Source of the DNA: Papio anubis
Taxonomy: Eukaryota; Chordata; Mammalia; Primates; Cercopithecidae
DNA length: 64,000 nucleotides
Reading direction: 5' to 3'
Assembly: GCF_008728515.1 (NCBI RefSeq)
Contig: NC_044977.1
Coordinates: forward strand, 191,011,987-191,075,986
Shown here: in pieces, positions 22,213 to 33,187 of the stretch
Numbering within the stretch: the stretch's first letter is position 1
Layout of the letters: the number at the start of each line of letters is the position of its first letter
Notes under the pieces: generated by a model
Told to the model about the DNA's origin: nothing
What the model saw: the letters and a program-made list of their open reading frames with translations, nothing else
Databases searched by the model: none
Position numbers and translations under genes: made by a program

Positions 22213-22546
22213 ATGGGTCAATTATTTGGTAGAAGTCCTTCAGTCTGGGTTTGCCTGACGTCTCCTCCTGACTAGAAGCGGGCTGTGCATCTTTGTCAGG
22301 AAAGCCGCGGAAGCAATGCTGCGTTCTCACAGCGCCACACCGGCAGACACATGGTGCCAGACTGTCCTATCACTGGTGACGTTAGCTTTGATCACAGTCG
22401 AGCTACCATTTTTCTCTTTGTAACAACAACATTTTGTGGGGTGATACTTTAAGACTCTGACAATATCCCATTTCTTAACAAATGCTTACCTGTTTGTTTT
22501 AGCATCCATTGATGATTCTTGTCTAAATAAGTTATTACTATGTTGA

Positions 22547-22843
22547 GCCAGGCACGGTGACTCACACCTGTAATCCCAACACTTTGGGAGGCCGAGGCGG
22601 GTGGATCACCTGAAGTTGGAAGTTCGAGGCCAGCCTGGCCAGCATGGTGAAACCCCATCTCTACTAAAAATACAAAAATGAGCCAGGCATAGTGGCGGGC
22701 ACCTGTAATCCCAGCTACTCGGGAGGCTGAGGCAGGAGAACCACTTGATCCCAGGAGGTGGAAGTTGCAGGGAGCCAAGATCACACCACTGCACTCCAGC
22801 CTGGGCGACAAGAGCAAAACTCCATCTCAAATATATATATAAC
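22547..22843 (+). mobile_element. AluS
   Basis: Full dimer with an ATATATATAT-type tail. Target duplication ACTATGTTGA / ACTATGTCGA (one change). Confidence 0.94.
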
Positions 22844-22930
22844 TATGTCGATTGTCAAACGGTGACTTTCCAATGCCTTCATTCCTTCCACATTTATTAG
22901 CTGGCATTCTGCTCCATTGTGTTGACCTCA

Positions 22931-23584
22931 CCCATGCTCAGCCAAGAAGAGCTTCCTGGTATCACCCACTTATGGCAGGTTGTGCCAAGCATATTCGTCC
23001 CTTCTGGTTTTCCCCAAAATGCAAATACCAGAAGGCTCCGTGGTGCCTGAGGCAGGGGAACTGAACAAGGCAGAAATGTCAGAGCTGCTGAGGCTGCAGC
23101 TTTGGGCCCATCATCCAAGTATTTGAGACAGCAGTGACCCTCTTGGAAAATCTCCAGGCTACGGGAGCAGTGTCCACTCTCACTGGATAAAGAAACGATA
23201 ACTGCATATCACAGGCAGCACCAGAACACCTTCTCTTTCCTCTATTTGTTTTTTCAAACAACTGTTGACATGGACTCTACATTATTCCACGAAATGTGAA
23301 CTGAGGGATTTTAGGCCCTGGGGTAGAGCCGTGGCTCACAGGCCTGGCTATGGCACTGCATCCAACCATGGCTAAGCCATCACCAGCTGTCCCAGACTGT
23401 AAGGATGAGGAGTTTGAAACGGGTGCGGTCTGAGACCCCTCCCAGTCCTACCATCCTGTGATTCTGAACAGAAATGGTCTTTGCCCCTCACTCATACCTT
23501 GTTTGTTCTCAGAACAGCACAAATATATCATCAGACACAGGAGATACATCTACTGCATTGTTCTCACCCATGCCCAGCCAAGCA
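22931..23584. other. Intronic DNA, nothing recognised
   Basis: No further repeat recognised. A short similarity (CTCACCCATGC-CAGCCAAG) is shared between 22927 and 23566. Confidence 0.45.
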
Positions 23585-23675
23585 AGCCACGAAATCCCTA
23601 CTATGTGCCAAGCACTATGCTAAATGTGAAGGTTCAGAAATAAATAGTATATTTCCTAGCCTCAAAAATGCCAAT
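23585..23675 (-). repeat. L2 3'-end fragment
   Basis: CCCTACTATGTGCCAAGCAC then TATGCTAAATGTGAAGG matches the reversed L2 end (CACCTACTATGTGCCAGGCA). Confidence 0.65.
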
Positions 23676-23924
23676 ACTGGAGGGTTTTTCACTAGATATT
23701 CTCTGCTGCTGCCACTGCTGCAGCTGCTTCCATCCTACCCTGGTCCTGAGGGCAGCAGCCCTGTTCACCAGTCACCCAGCAAGCATGGGCAGGCCCTGCC
23801 GAGAGAGGGCCCTACCTATGGAAGAAGAACCAGAGGCTGGGAGGTGCTGGGACCTGCCTTACTACTGAGAGCTGCCCTCTTCTGCAACATTCCTCACGAT
23901 CATTAAACATCGCCACATGGAAAC

Positions 23925-24120
23925 TGACATTTCCTTAGTACCTACTGTGTGCCAGCCCCTGGAATACCTGAAAGGCCCCCACTTTCCATTTTGCAAATGT
24001 TGAAAATTCGGGTCCATGGTGGCCTGTACTAACCTGCCTAGGGTCACACGGCCAGTGAGTGACACAGCAGGAATGCAAGTTAGCCCCCGCCCCCATCACA
24101 AAGTCTGAGCTCTTTTGCCT
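23925..24120 (-). repeat. MIR
   Basis: CTTAGTACCTACTGTGTGCC, CCATTTTGCAAATGTTGAAA and CCTAGGGTCACACGGCCAGT then GAGTGACACAGCAGGAATGC: reversed MIR over nearly its full length. Confidence 0.8.
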
Positions 24121-24164
24121 CAACGTGGTCCCTTTAAACAGGGATTACCTCTAAATCCACCCGC

Positions 24165-24560
24165 TCCCTGTGCAGTTACCTACTTCTGGGAAACAAATCA
24201 CTCCAAAACCTAGTGGGTTAAAACAACAGTGTATTACTATCCCTGACAGTTCCGCGCATCCACTAGGCTTAGCAGGGTGGTTCTGACTGTGGGGGTCTTT
24301 TGGGTGAAGGCAGTAAGATGGTGGCTGGGCTGGAGGCCTCTAAAGGCTCAGCCTGGCTGGCTGACCGTGATGGCTACACAGGTTGCCAGCAGTCCCTGCT
24401 GGCCGCGGCCACACGCTCAGCAGGGCTGTCAGCCTGAGTGCGCTCCTGTGGGCTCTCCCGGGGGCTGGGGCTCCATCCCAGCATGGCAGCTGGAGTCCAA
24501 GATGAAGTCTGCCAAGGTGAGTGTTCCCAGAGACCCGGGCTGAAACGGCAGGGCCACTTA
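24165..24560 (+). repeat. Interspersed repeat of the 'TTACCTACTGCTGCATAACAA' type
   Basis: TTACCTACTTCTGGGAAACA, AATCACTCCAAAACCTAGTG then GGTTAAAACAACAGTG, and later AGCATGGCAGCTGGAGTCC. Same family and orientation as 62705-63215. I do not name the family. Confidence 0.6.
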
Positions 24561-24736
24561 TGACCCAGCCTTGAAAATCACTCAGCATCACTTCCACTAC
24601 ATCCCATTTGTCAAAACAAGCCACAGTGCCAGCCCAGATTCAGGGAGAGGAACCAACATAAAGGTGTGCGTACCAGGAGGTGTGTCCCTTAGGGGTCGGC
24701 TTTGGAGACCAGCTGCCACATAGCCTCGTCCCACAG

Positions 24737-24904
24737 TGGGATACAGATACAGATGGTCCCCGCCACAATGCGGGTCCACTTAACAATTTTTCAGCTTTAG
24801 GATGGGTTTATCAAGGCATTAAATGTATTCTTAACTTAGGATATTTCTGATTTACAATAGGTTTATTGGGCTGTAGCCCCCCATAAGTAAAGGAGCAACT
24901 GTAT
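24737..24904. mobile_element. Short nonautonomous DNA transposon remnant (Tigger/mariner type)
   Basis: Imperfect terminal inverted repeats: ACAGATGGTCCCCGCCACAA at one end, and the complement of AAGTAAAGGAGCAACTGTA at the other. Interior ATATTTCTGATTTACAATAG then GTTTATTGGG resembles an element common in primates. Confidence 0.6.
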
Positions 24905-25059
24905 TTTAAATTTCTTCCTTATACTTTTCCTAGTTTTCTACTATATACAAAGACACACACACTTTTGTAATCACAGGAATAAACATTTGAAATTATAACT
25001 ATATAATATTGTAATATATGTTCTATGCAGGAGTATTGGTGTGTCAAATGTATATTAAA

Positions 25060-25068
25060 ATATGTGTA

Positions 25069-25105
<37 letters not shown>
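25060..25105. repeat. (TG)n(TA)n microsatellite
   Basis: TGTGTGTGTGTGTGTGTATA passing into TATATATATATATATA. It abuts the poly(T) of the next Alu. Confidence 0.95.
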
Positions 25106-25120
<15 letters not shown>

Positions 25121-25402
25121 GAGATAGAGTTTCACTCTTGTTGCCCAGGCTGGAGTGCAATGGCATGATCTCAGCTCACCGCAACCTCCGCCTCCCAGAT
25201 TTAAGCGATTCTCCTGCCTCAGCCTTCCAAGTAGCTGGGATTACAGGCATGCACCACCACACCTGGCTAATTTTGTAATTTTAGTAGAGACGGGGTTTCT
25301 CCATGTTGGTCAGGCTGTTCTCAAACTCCCAACCTCAGGTGATCCGCCCGCCCCGGCCTCCCAAAGTGCTGGAATTACAGGTGTGAGCGACCACGCCCAG
25401 TC
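25106..25402 (-). mobile_element. AluS
   Basis: Reversed dimer from poly(T)-GAGATAGAGTTTCACTC to GCGACCACGCCCAGTC. A TATA/CACA-rich run follows to about 25443. Confidence 0.95.
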
Positions 25403-25443
25403 GTTAATGTATATATTTATGTATATGTATATATACACACACA

Positions 25444-26009
25444 TGAAACTAGAAGAAAATATACAAAATCCCACTGGGGTAAATGTGCAATTATTTTTTA
25501 AGTATTTTTCATGTTCCCAAAATGGACATATATTGCTTTTGAAAACGTCTTAAAAGAAATTAATTAACTACCTCACAGAACACACCCATCTTTTAGTCAA
25601 TGTGTATCAGATTTAAGGCATTTAGCCATGACCTCAACTTTCTTTAGGATTCCTTCTCAAGGTCAACAGAGGTACCCATTTATACAACCTTCTTCCTAAG
25701 CCAAGTCCCTTCCAAAACTTCTGCATTCCTCCTGCTTCACCACAAGACGATTTACTGGGCTTCTAAATGCATTTTTCAAAAAAAAATCAAACAATAAGCT
25801 GAGAGTTCATCTCACCTGGCTTCGTTTCCTGTCATTCATCTAGTTGTATTTATGCTACATTTCCCCATCTCTTCTTGCCAAGTACATCTTGGAAACAGCA
25901 GGTGCTCTGAGTATCTGAGCAGCTTAGAAAAATCCTCAAGCCTCCGGAGACAAGCCTTTTCCAGAGGCCAATTTGTATTCTCAGAGCTCCAGGCCTAAAG
26001 GTACCCAAT
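25444..26009. other. Intronic DNA, nothing recognised
   Basis: AT-rich unique sequence. Confidence 0.5.
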
Positions 26010-26144
26010 AAGCCAGAGCAGTGACTCTCACCTGTAATCCTAGCACTTCAGGAGGCCAAGGCAGGAGGATCCCTTAAGCCCAGGAGTTTGAGTCCAGCCT
26101 GGGCAATGTACTGAAACTCTGCCTTTACCAAAAAAAAAAAAAAA
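26010..26144 (+). mobile_element. Alu left monomer (FLAM type)
   Basis: A single left-arm unit ends GCCTTTACCAAAAAAAAA, with no right arm. GGATCCCTTAAGCCCAGGAG shows old monomer character. Confidence 0.85.
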
Positions 26145-27130
26145 AGGAACCCAGCCATGAATGAGTAGCCTCAGAAATAGGTGAGGGGATGAGCTCATGA
26201 ATGGGAAAGTTCAGTCAACCCTCTGTGTCCAGGGAGGTAAACTGAGGCAAAGCAATTCCCTTCCTGTCAGATTTAAATGATGGTATAAAACTCACTGCAG
26301 ACAATGAGGTGGAAGGTGATGAACCTGCTGCTGCCTAAAATGATACAGACCATCCAAACTCAACAGCAAAAGCAACCAAGGGGCTTCCCTCTGAGTCAAC
26401 AGCCAGCAAACGGCACAGGGTGAGCCTGGACCGCACACTTCGGGAACTGAGCATGGTAAGAGCGGGGTACCTGGGCAGGAGATGCCAAAGGCAAGCCTAA
26501 GTTCTCCTGGCAGCCCTACCCTTCCCAAAGGAGGGTGGGTTCTGAACGGCTAAGCACAGGGGTCTGTTACCAGCGTCCGCACAACAGCTCTGGGAGCCCG
26601 AGATGGCGTATTTGTTGAGTCAGTCAGTGCTACTGTTACCCGGTCACTTTCCAACCATAAACCCAAACTTCAAATTTCATCACTTAGGGTGGATTAAGAA
26701 ATCTGACTTGGCCTTTCTTGGGGTTTAATGTCCTACACGCCTGCATGAACGAAAAACTTTGGCATTCCTATGGAAATATAAGACATTTTAACCTTATCCA
26801 GGCAGGATGGTATCCGGATTACTGGTGTCTTGATTGTACTCTTAAATGTGCAGTTTCCCGATGTCCACGGATGTCAAAACAAACAAACAAACATACAAAA
26901 AGCATGCACTGCCCTGATGAGGCAGGGACGCCATGCTCTGCCCTTTCTCTCCTCTACCAAAACAGGTCGCTTCCCCACAGGTCTGTGCTCATGGTCTGGT
27001 TCCCAGAATGCCACGTCAGGGCAAATGCGCTTTCTGAATATTCTAGTCCAGTATTAAGAGATGAGGTTGCCTCTGTGCAATTCATACCACAGTTATTTGT
27101 GACTTTATTGGAGTCATTAACAGTTAAGTG
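26145..27130. other. Intronic DNA, nothing recognised
   Basis: A short (CAAA)n lies at about 26878-26896. The 158-codon plus frame at 26718-27194 runs into an Alu and is not a gene. Confidence 0.5.
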
Positions 27131-27449
27131 GGTCCGGGCGCGGTGGCTCACGCCTGTAATCCCAGCACTTTGGGAGGCCGAGGCAGGCAGATGACGAGGT
27201 CAGGTGATCGAGACCATCCTGGCTAACATGGTGAAACCCCGTCTCTACTAAAAATACAAAAAATTAGCCGGGCGAGGTGGCGGGAGCCTGTAGTCCCAGC
27301 TACTCGGGAGGCTGAGGCAGGAGAATGGTGTGAGCCCGGGAGGCGGAGCTTGCAGTGAGAGCCCGAGGGTGTACCCTGCACTCCAGCCTGGGCAGGCAGA
27401 GTGAACTCCATCTCAAAAAAAACAAAAACAAAACAAAAAACAAACACAC
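27131..27449 (+). mobile_element. AluY with an aberrant segment
   Basis: Near-consensus AluY up to GGAGCTTGCAGTGAGAG, then CCCGAGGGTGTACCCTGCAC in place of CCGAGATCGCGCCACTGCAC. Long (CAAAA)n tail. Confidence 0.93.
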
Positions 27450-27529
27450 ATTGCAAGGTTGTAAACATCCGGGTACAGAGTTTGAAGTTTACTACCGGTG
27501 ATAGAGAGTTGAATGATGCTTTGAGGGCA

Positions 27530-27745
27530 GTCACCTGTGGCCCAGGCTGGAGTGCTGGTAACTGACTGGGTTCGCAGGCTCCACCTCTGTTCGCATTCTC
27601 CTACTCCAGCCCCGGCCAACTAAGGACTACGGCGCCACCATACCTAACTGATTTTAACATTTTGTTCTGACCAGCCAGGATGGTCTCGATCTCCTGACCT
27701 CGTGATCCGCCCGCCTTGGCCTCCCAAAGTGCTGGGATTACAGGC
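27530..27745 (-). mobile_element. Alu with one normal and one scrambled half
   Basis: The right side as written (GATGGTCTCGATCTCCTGAC to GCTGGGATTACAGGC) is near consensus. The left side (GTGCTGGTAACTGACTGGGT and on) keeps only Alu landmarks. It faces the AluY at 27131 about 85 bp away. Confidence 0.85.
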
Positions 27746-28344
27746 CCAGTTGAACAATCTTAAAAGAATTCCCAAGTGATTTCAATTATAAAGCCAGGCG
27801 TTAATTGTGCGGTCACAGAAATGCTGAACTCATACAAAAGGAAAAGGGATGTTCCTTTTCCATGCGAGCCAGTTTGGGTTTTGTTTTCTTTTTAAAACAC
27901 TTTTACCTCCATTCATATCTTAAGTACCATCATGATGGTTGGTAACTTTAATTCCTTTAATACAAACAAAATTGGTCAAAAGCACCTTCTAGCCCAGGTG
28001 ATCTGGGATTTTCTGCTCCAAGATAGAGAGAGCCTTTCTGCTTTTCAGAAGAAAAAGCTGGACCTGCACCAAAGTTTCCTTCTGCACCTAATGAGAGGCT
28101 TGCCATGCTGTAATAATCACAGAAACACGATGCTGCTCGAAGCGTTTCCCTCAGGAGGAAGAACACTGCCCCAAGAAGTTACCAGCTGAGCACTGCTGAA
28201 TGTGAGCACAGCCCCAGGTTCTCTCCGGGGCCAGGGGAAGCACCAAGCCAGAACCTCCGAGTGAGTGTCCCGTCAACAGTACCCACAGCCGGCAACAGCA
28301 CACTGCAAAGTTCTAAGACGTGGATGCCCTCCTCGTTCATGACT
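27746..28344. other. Intronic DNA, nothing recognised
   Basis: No repeat or exon signature seen. Confidence 0.5.
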
Positions 28345-28865
28345 AACAACTTTGCATTCTTTCAATCATTCAACAAATATTTATTACACCCCTACTGTGT
28401 ACCAGCCGCTGCTCTAGCCACTGCAGATAAGGCAGGGGAAAGACAGGCATGGTTCCTGCTCCTGTAACTTATAGACTAGACGAGAGGGCCTCAGACGGCA
28501 GTAAGTGTTACAGAGAAAATAAAATAGGGTGATGGGGGAGAATGTGACATTGTGAGAGCTACTGGAATTGGATAGTCAGGGAAGGGCTTTTCAACAGGCA
28601 ACATTTGAGCTGAAACCTGAACTATGGGAAAACAGAAATGCAAAGATTTGGGGGAAGAGAGGGCAAAGGGAGTCACTAGTGAAAAATCAAGGAATGCATT
28701 TAGCACGTTTCTGTTGAAAAGCAGGGAGGAGAACCAGTGGAGTCGGAGCAAGGGGTATGAGGAAGAAAGGTATTAAAGCCATGGCTAGAGAGCTAGGTGG
28801 ACACACCTGACCGGGTGAGGGGCTTTAGGCATTAGAGAGGAGTGATTTGGCAGCCCCCCGAGCTG
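28345..28865 (-). mobile_element. L2, long 3' fragment
   Basis: TTCAACAAATATTTATTACA, CTACTGTGTACCAGCCGCTG, GTCAGGGAAGGGCTTTTCAA, CATTTGAGCTGAAACCTGAA and CGGGTGAGGGGCTTTAGGCA follow reversed L2 order over about 500 bp. Confidence 0.85.
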
Positions 28866-30185
28866 ATCGACACCCCTACTTTGAAGACTGGGCACCTCTC
28901 CATGCCTCTACCCTGATCCTGGTGTCCTGGTCCACATCTTGTGAGTCCCCCAGGAGCTCTGTCTCTCTAGACGATACTCCCAACAGTGGAGATGCTCACC
29001 CTGAGAGATGTTACAGGGCTCTCAACTAGGGAACCGCATCTCCCCTGCATTTTGGGTCCTCTGGCTAACTTTTGCGAGGCTGGGATCCAAAGACAGAGAG
29101 TGTGGCTGCTATTCCTCAGGAAAGAAAATAGCAGGAAGGCGCAGGGAAAGGTGCAGCGTCTCCTCCCCCAGCATCTGCCTGGCCATTATGGTCTGGTTCT
29201 GCTCCTGGCCTCATTCTCCTTTGTGCTATTACCTAGGAGGTACTCGACACTAAGGAACATTCTGGGTCATGTAAGACTTGGCGGAAGAACAGCAACCAGC
29301 ACAGGCTTGCTACGCACCTAAAAACGGGCATGAAACTCTATTTTTATTCACTGAATCCTATGTTCCCAATGATTAAAAGCATCACTTTAAAGACCTTTCA
29401 TTTTCCTTTCTGGTTGTTTTCAAATGGCCAGTGAGCTTCCCAGTTTTCCAAATTCCGCTCCTCCACCCTCCCCACTACAGTAGTCCACTGACTTGGGGTA
29501 ACGTACGGGCTCCGGGGGAATCCTACTGAAAGGCATCGCGGATAAAGCTTCGGTACGTCCCGGTAGAAAGCAGGCGCAGCTCTGCGTCTCGGGCATCCCG
29601 CACCTGCTCGCTGTCCAGGAGAGCACCCAGCTCCCACCAGGGAGTCCCTCCTATGAGTCATCAGTGGCAACGACCTCATTTCCCTGACGGGAAGCGTGGA
29701 GATGTCATTGTTGGGGGTCTTCCCCAGGTCACGCGACTAGGGGCTGTATCAGCAGGCACTGGTAAGCACAGCCTCTGGCTCCGTGGGGTTGCAGGAGCAG
29801 AGTGACATACTACTCAGAGTCCCTCAGTCAGAGGATGGAGAGAGAGGAAGCCCAGGGCAGAAGGAGGACACCAGGCCAGGGAGATACTTCTCTGGTGAAT
29901 TTTTTTTTTTTTTTTTTTTTAAAAACAAGGGCTGTAGATCATTTCATTGGTCAGCTTCATATAAGCCAGCTTCGTGCCAGCCTTGCTACTGGCAATCAGG
30001 AAACCTTCCACACACCACCCCATCTTTGTCTAGAGACTCTAGACACTCAAAAGGAGATGAGGCTTTCACTTTTCCTCTGCAGAGGAGGCAGAAGAGGGGG
30101 TCCTGGGATGAGGAACCACAGAGGCTCTCCCTCACAGCAGTCCATTCTTTTTCTTCTTAGGATTTTCCACAGTTGGCAATTGTAC
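28866..30185. other. Intronic DNA, one poly(T)
   Basis: A (T)21 run lies at about 29900-29920. No attached retroposon is recognised. A 155-codon plus frame crosses the poly(T) and enters an Alu, so it is not a gene. Confidence 0.5.
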
Positions 30186-30757
30186 CTTTTTTTTTTTCCC
30201 AAGATAGGGTCTCCCTTGGTCACCCAGGCTGGAGTGCAGTGGCACAATCACAGCTCACTGCAGTCTTGATTTCCTGGGCTCAAGCGATCCTCCCACCTCA
30301 GCCTCCTAAATAGCTGAGACCACAGGTGCACACCACTACGCCCGGTTAATTTTAATTTTTTTTAAGAAACAGAGTCTCATTATGTTGCCCAGACTGGTCT
30401 CGAACTCCTGGGCTCAGGTGATCCTCCTGCCTCAGCCTCCTGAGTAGCTGAGACTACAGGAGCACGCCACCATGCCTAGCTATTTCCTTTCCTTCCCTCT
30501 TTCCCTCCCTCCTTTCCTTCCTCCCTCCCTCCCTTCCCTTCCCTTTCTCTTCTTCCTCTTCCTCCTTCTCCTCCTCCCCTTGGCTGCCTCCTCCTTCTCC
30601 CCTTTCCCTTCCCCTTCTCCTTCCCCTTATTCTTCTTTTTCGTAGAGATTGGGTCCTACTATGTAGCCTCGGCTGGTCTTGAACTGGACTCAAGCGATCC
30701 TCCCTCCTTGGCCTCCCAAGTAGCTGGGACTACAGGAGTGTGCCACCGTGCCCAGCC
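30186..30757 (-). mobile_element. AluJ chain of three segments, interrupted by a pyrimidine tract
   Basis: Reversed old Alu: first arm about 30200-30345, second (GAGTCTCATTATGTTGCCCA to CGCCACCATGCCTAGCTA) to 30481, then a pyrimidine tract, then a third segment (GTAGAGATTGGGTCCTACTA to CACCGTGCCCAGCC). The tract sits where the A-linker would be. Three segments exceed a normal dimer. Confidence 0.85.
30481..30640. repeat. About 160-bp polypyrimidine tract
   Basis: Almost only C and T: CCTTTCCTTCCCTCTTTCCC, TCTTCTTCCTCTTCCTCCTT and similar, with one break (GGCTG). It grew inside an Alu linker. Confidence 0.95.
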
Positions 30758-30890
30758 ACAGTTGTACATCTATTTGTTTCCTTATTTATGGTTGGCCTCT
30801 CTCCCAAGACTGTAAGCTCCATGACGGCTTGGACTGTAGGGACAGTGTCTGGCATATTCAGCAACAACTATTATTTTTTAAAAGGAGGAA
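30758..30890 (+). repeat. L2 3'-end fragment
   Basis: AGACTGTAAGCTCCATGACG then GCTTGGACTGTAGGGACAGT and GTCTGGCATATTCAG: forward L2 end. Confidence 0.75.
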
Positions 30891-31499
30891 ACACAAGACT
30901 CTCAGAACCAGGTTCACTTGGTAAAGAGCTTCCCCAAGCAAGGAATCCTTGCTTGTGTGCCATCAGTACGTTCCACCTCTCTGACACGCTGGTATAATTT
31001 GATTAATTTATTGCATTTATTAAGCTCCCTAGCTTCTCCAGTTCCTCATGTTTGGAGATACATTGATGCTGATGAGGCTGGAGAGCTGGCGGAAGCAAGA
31101 CGGTAGTCTGTATCCCATACCACAGCTGGCACTCCCTTATGCTTACGTAAGGACTTTAAACATGTAAAAGGCAGATGTTTGGGGTTGGAATTGACAAAAT
31201 GCAAAGCTCAGTAAGAAGATGCAAAAGTCACGGTTCCCATGGTAACCCTCCTTACATCACAGAGCCCAGGCCTACAGGGTCTGCTGGAAAGGTGATCTGA
31301 GAAGTAGGACAAGGCTAACTCCTCGGAACCAGCAAGAAACTCTCAAGCCCCCACCTAGGAACTAACTCCCCGGCCTGCTGCCGCTGCTGACCTCCCCCTC
31401 CAGCACGTCGGGGACCACATGCCACCCTCCTCGCTGGGCTCTCACATCAGCACTACCAGCCAGGGGTTACTCCAGTGAAAGGGAAGGGTCCTGCTCATA
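30891..31499. other. Intronic DNA, nothing recognised
   Basis: No repeat or exon signature seen. Confidence 0.5.
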
Positions 31500-31765
31500 A
31501 AGTCTGTGTCCCTCCCTCAGGCTTCTGCAGGAGCCCTTCTGCCAAACTCCTCATCCTCCTGTGGGCTTCCCAGGCTGTCCATGTAGAATTACTTGCTCCC
31601 TTGCAGTATTAATTCACATAGTTCTCTTGCATGCACATAGTATTATATTTAGGCATTTGTGCATCTGTGATGCTTCCTCAACAGTGAGGCCCACACAGGT
31701 ATGGACTGTGTCTTGTCCTTTTATCCCTGGCCTCCAGAACAGGATCTGAAGAAGGACCTCAATTT
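31500..31765 (+). repeat. Probable L2 fragment, diverged
   Basis: CAGTGAGGCCCACACAGGTA, TGGACTGTGTCTTGTCCTTT and ATCCCTGGCCTCCAGAACAG resemble the forward L2 end. Confidence 0.5.
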
Positions 31766-32060
31766 CAAGACGACCTCACATGAATGAATTCAAGATTCTC
31801 TCTTGAATCTTGAATATTTTCATCAAGGACTTACTAGAAGGTAGAGAAAGATACTTACCAGGCTTGCCGGAAGCATGAAACAGAGGCACAGAACGGCAAA
31901 CGGGAACGGCGGAGGAATCAGTCTCTGACACAACCTGGCGGGGAAGGACCAACGCACCAACCCAAACCTGGGCTGCATGTGAAAGCCCTGCAGTGGCATC
32001 ATGCCAACCAACCACACAAGTTCATGGCCATGAGACCTGCGTTAGCAGCAGCCTCAAAAA
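31766..32060. other. Intronic DNA, nothing recognised
   Basis: Includes the short near-palindromic CAAGATTCTCTCTTGAATCTTG at about 31790, otherwise unremarkable. Confidence 0.45.
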
Positions 32061-32068
32061 TGGGGAGA

Positions 32069-32372
32069 TGGCCAGGTACGGTGGCTCACGGCGATAATTC
32101 CAGCACCTCGGGAGGCCGAGGGAGAAGGATCGCTGAGTGCAGATGTTTGAAAACCAGCCTGGGCAATGCAGCAAGATCCCATCTCTAAAAAATAATAATA
32201 ATAATAATAAATAAAAAAATTAGCTAGGCATGCGTCTGCAGTCCCAGCTACTCAGGAAGCTGACGTGGGGGAACTGCTTGGGTCCAGGAGTCGGAAGATG
32301 CAGTGAGCTATGTTCATGCCACTGAACTCCAGCCTGAGTGACAGAGCAAGGCTCCGTCTCTTAAAAAAAAAA
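32069..32372 (+). mobile_element. AluJ with an (AAT)n linker
   Basis: GGCCAGGTACGGTGGCTCAC to a short A tail. The middle linker has expanded to AATAATAATAATAATAATAA at about 32190-32210. Heavily diverged, AluJ class. Confidence 0.9.
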
Positions 32373-32745
32373 GAGGGATGGAAATGTTGCCTTTGTTGAC
32401 TGGGGCGTCAGTTACAAGGGTACGTAAGTTTGTCAAAACGAACTGAACTACACGCTTAAGATCCGTGCATGTCATGGTATGTAAAAAGTTTTATCTTGAT
32501 AGAAAATGAATGAGAAGGAGGTGTGACAGTCTGACTCCATTTTCTGCTATTTAACTGCTGACAGCTTTTTTTTTAAGCCCCATCCCTCCCTCTTCCCTTT
32601 CTGCCCCACATCTGGGCAAGCTGGTAAGAAAGTCTGAATGCTGTCCCGCTTGGCTGCGGCAGAAGGTTCAAACCATGCAAGCGCTTGCCCACACGGAACC
32701 CTCGCCCAAGCCTAACCCCTAATCCCCAAACAATCCCCAGACCGG
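32373..32745. other. Intronic DNA, nothing recognised
   Basis: No repeat recognised upstream of the 36-bp duplication. Confidence 0.5.
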
Positions 32746-32817
32746 GCTCCTTTCCCTTCCCTCTCTTTCATTTTCAGACCAGCTCCTTTCCCTTCCCTCT
32801 CTTTCATTTTCAGACCA
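32746..32817 (+). repeat. Perfect 36-bp tandem duplication carrying a splice-acceptor-like sequence
   Basis: Copies at 32746-32781 and 32782-32817 are identical. Each ends in CCCTCTCTTTCATTTTCAG, a pyrimidine tract plus CAG (AG at 32776-32777 and 32812-32813). This is the plus strand, antisense to XXYLT1. 36 is a multiple of three, and the plus frame 32685-33272 stays open across both copies. Confidence 0.95.
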
Positions 32818-33187
32818 GCTTGAGAAGCCGGCCCTGCTCTCTCCAGAAAATCCTATTATGTGGTCTCAACGTTCAAATCAAATTCTGGGTGGAGACCATC
32901 CCGGAAATGTGGAGTGGCCACAACGAAGGGCACACACAGAGGATCTGGTGCCACTGCAAACCCGGTGTCTCCAGCAGGACGCGGCCATCAAATAAGGGCT
33001 TGGCGCAGCTCCATCCGCAGAGGCATGGCTCCCTGGTTTCACGCAGGGAGCTGAGAACAGCCCCGTACTCTGCCCTCCGGTTTGTGTCTGCCCCTCTTCA
33101 GGTGCCCGGCTCTGAAGCATGGTCTTCACACCTGGGCCCCCTGTGTTTGAGGGGGGCAGAGACCAACCGCTGTGCATTCAGAAGCAG
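32814..33187 (+). other. Candidate antisense exon
   Basis: Inference only: the second acceptor-like CAG and a donor-like AAGCAG|GTATCT at 33187/33188 would bound a 374-bp segment that is open in one frame. I do not recognise the peptide. It could be an exon of an antisense noncoding transcript, or nothing. Confidence 0.15.

Larger units (their letters stand above)
21640..22930. mobile_element. Old L1-type (L1M-like) segment split by two Alus
   Basis: Pieces before, between and after the two Alus are continuous in a widespread old L1 segment: TCAGTTGTCCAAAAAC, CGATTCCTCAGTCTTTCCTC, ATCACTGGTGACGTTAGCTT, AGCATCCATTGATGATTCTT and CACATTTATTAGCTGGCATT. Orientation within L1 is not fixed here. 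Confidence 0.75.

Noticed and set aside
22927..23590. Shared CTCACCCATGC-CAGCCAAG at 22927 and 23566
   Set aside because: Similarity covers only about 25 bases with mismatches; too short to call a repeat.
15155..25553. Many 60-130-codon frames with peptides such as SCLSLPSSWDYR
   Set aside because: These are translations of reversed Alu sequence, not genes.
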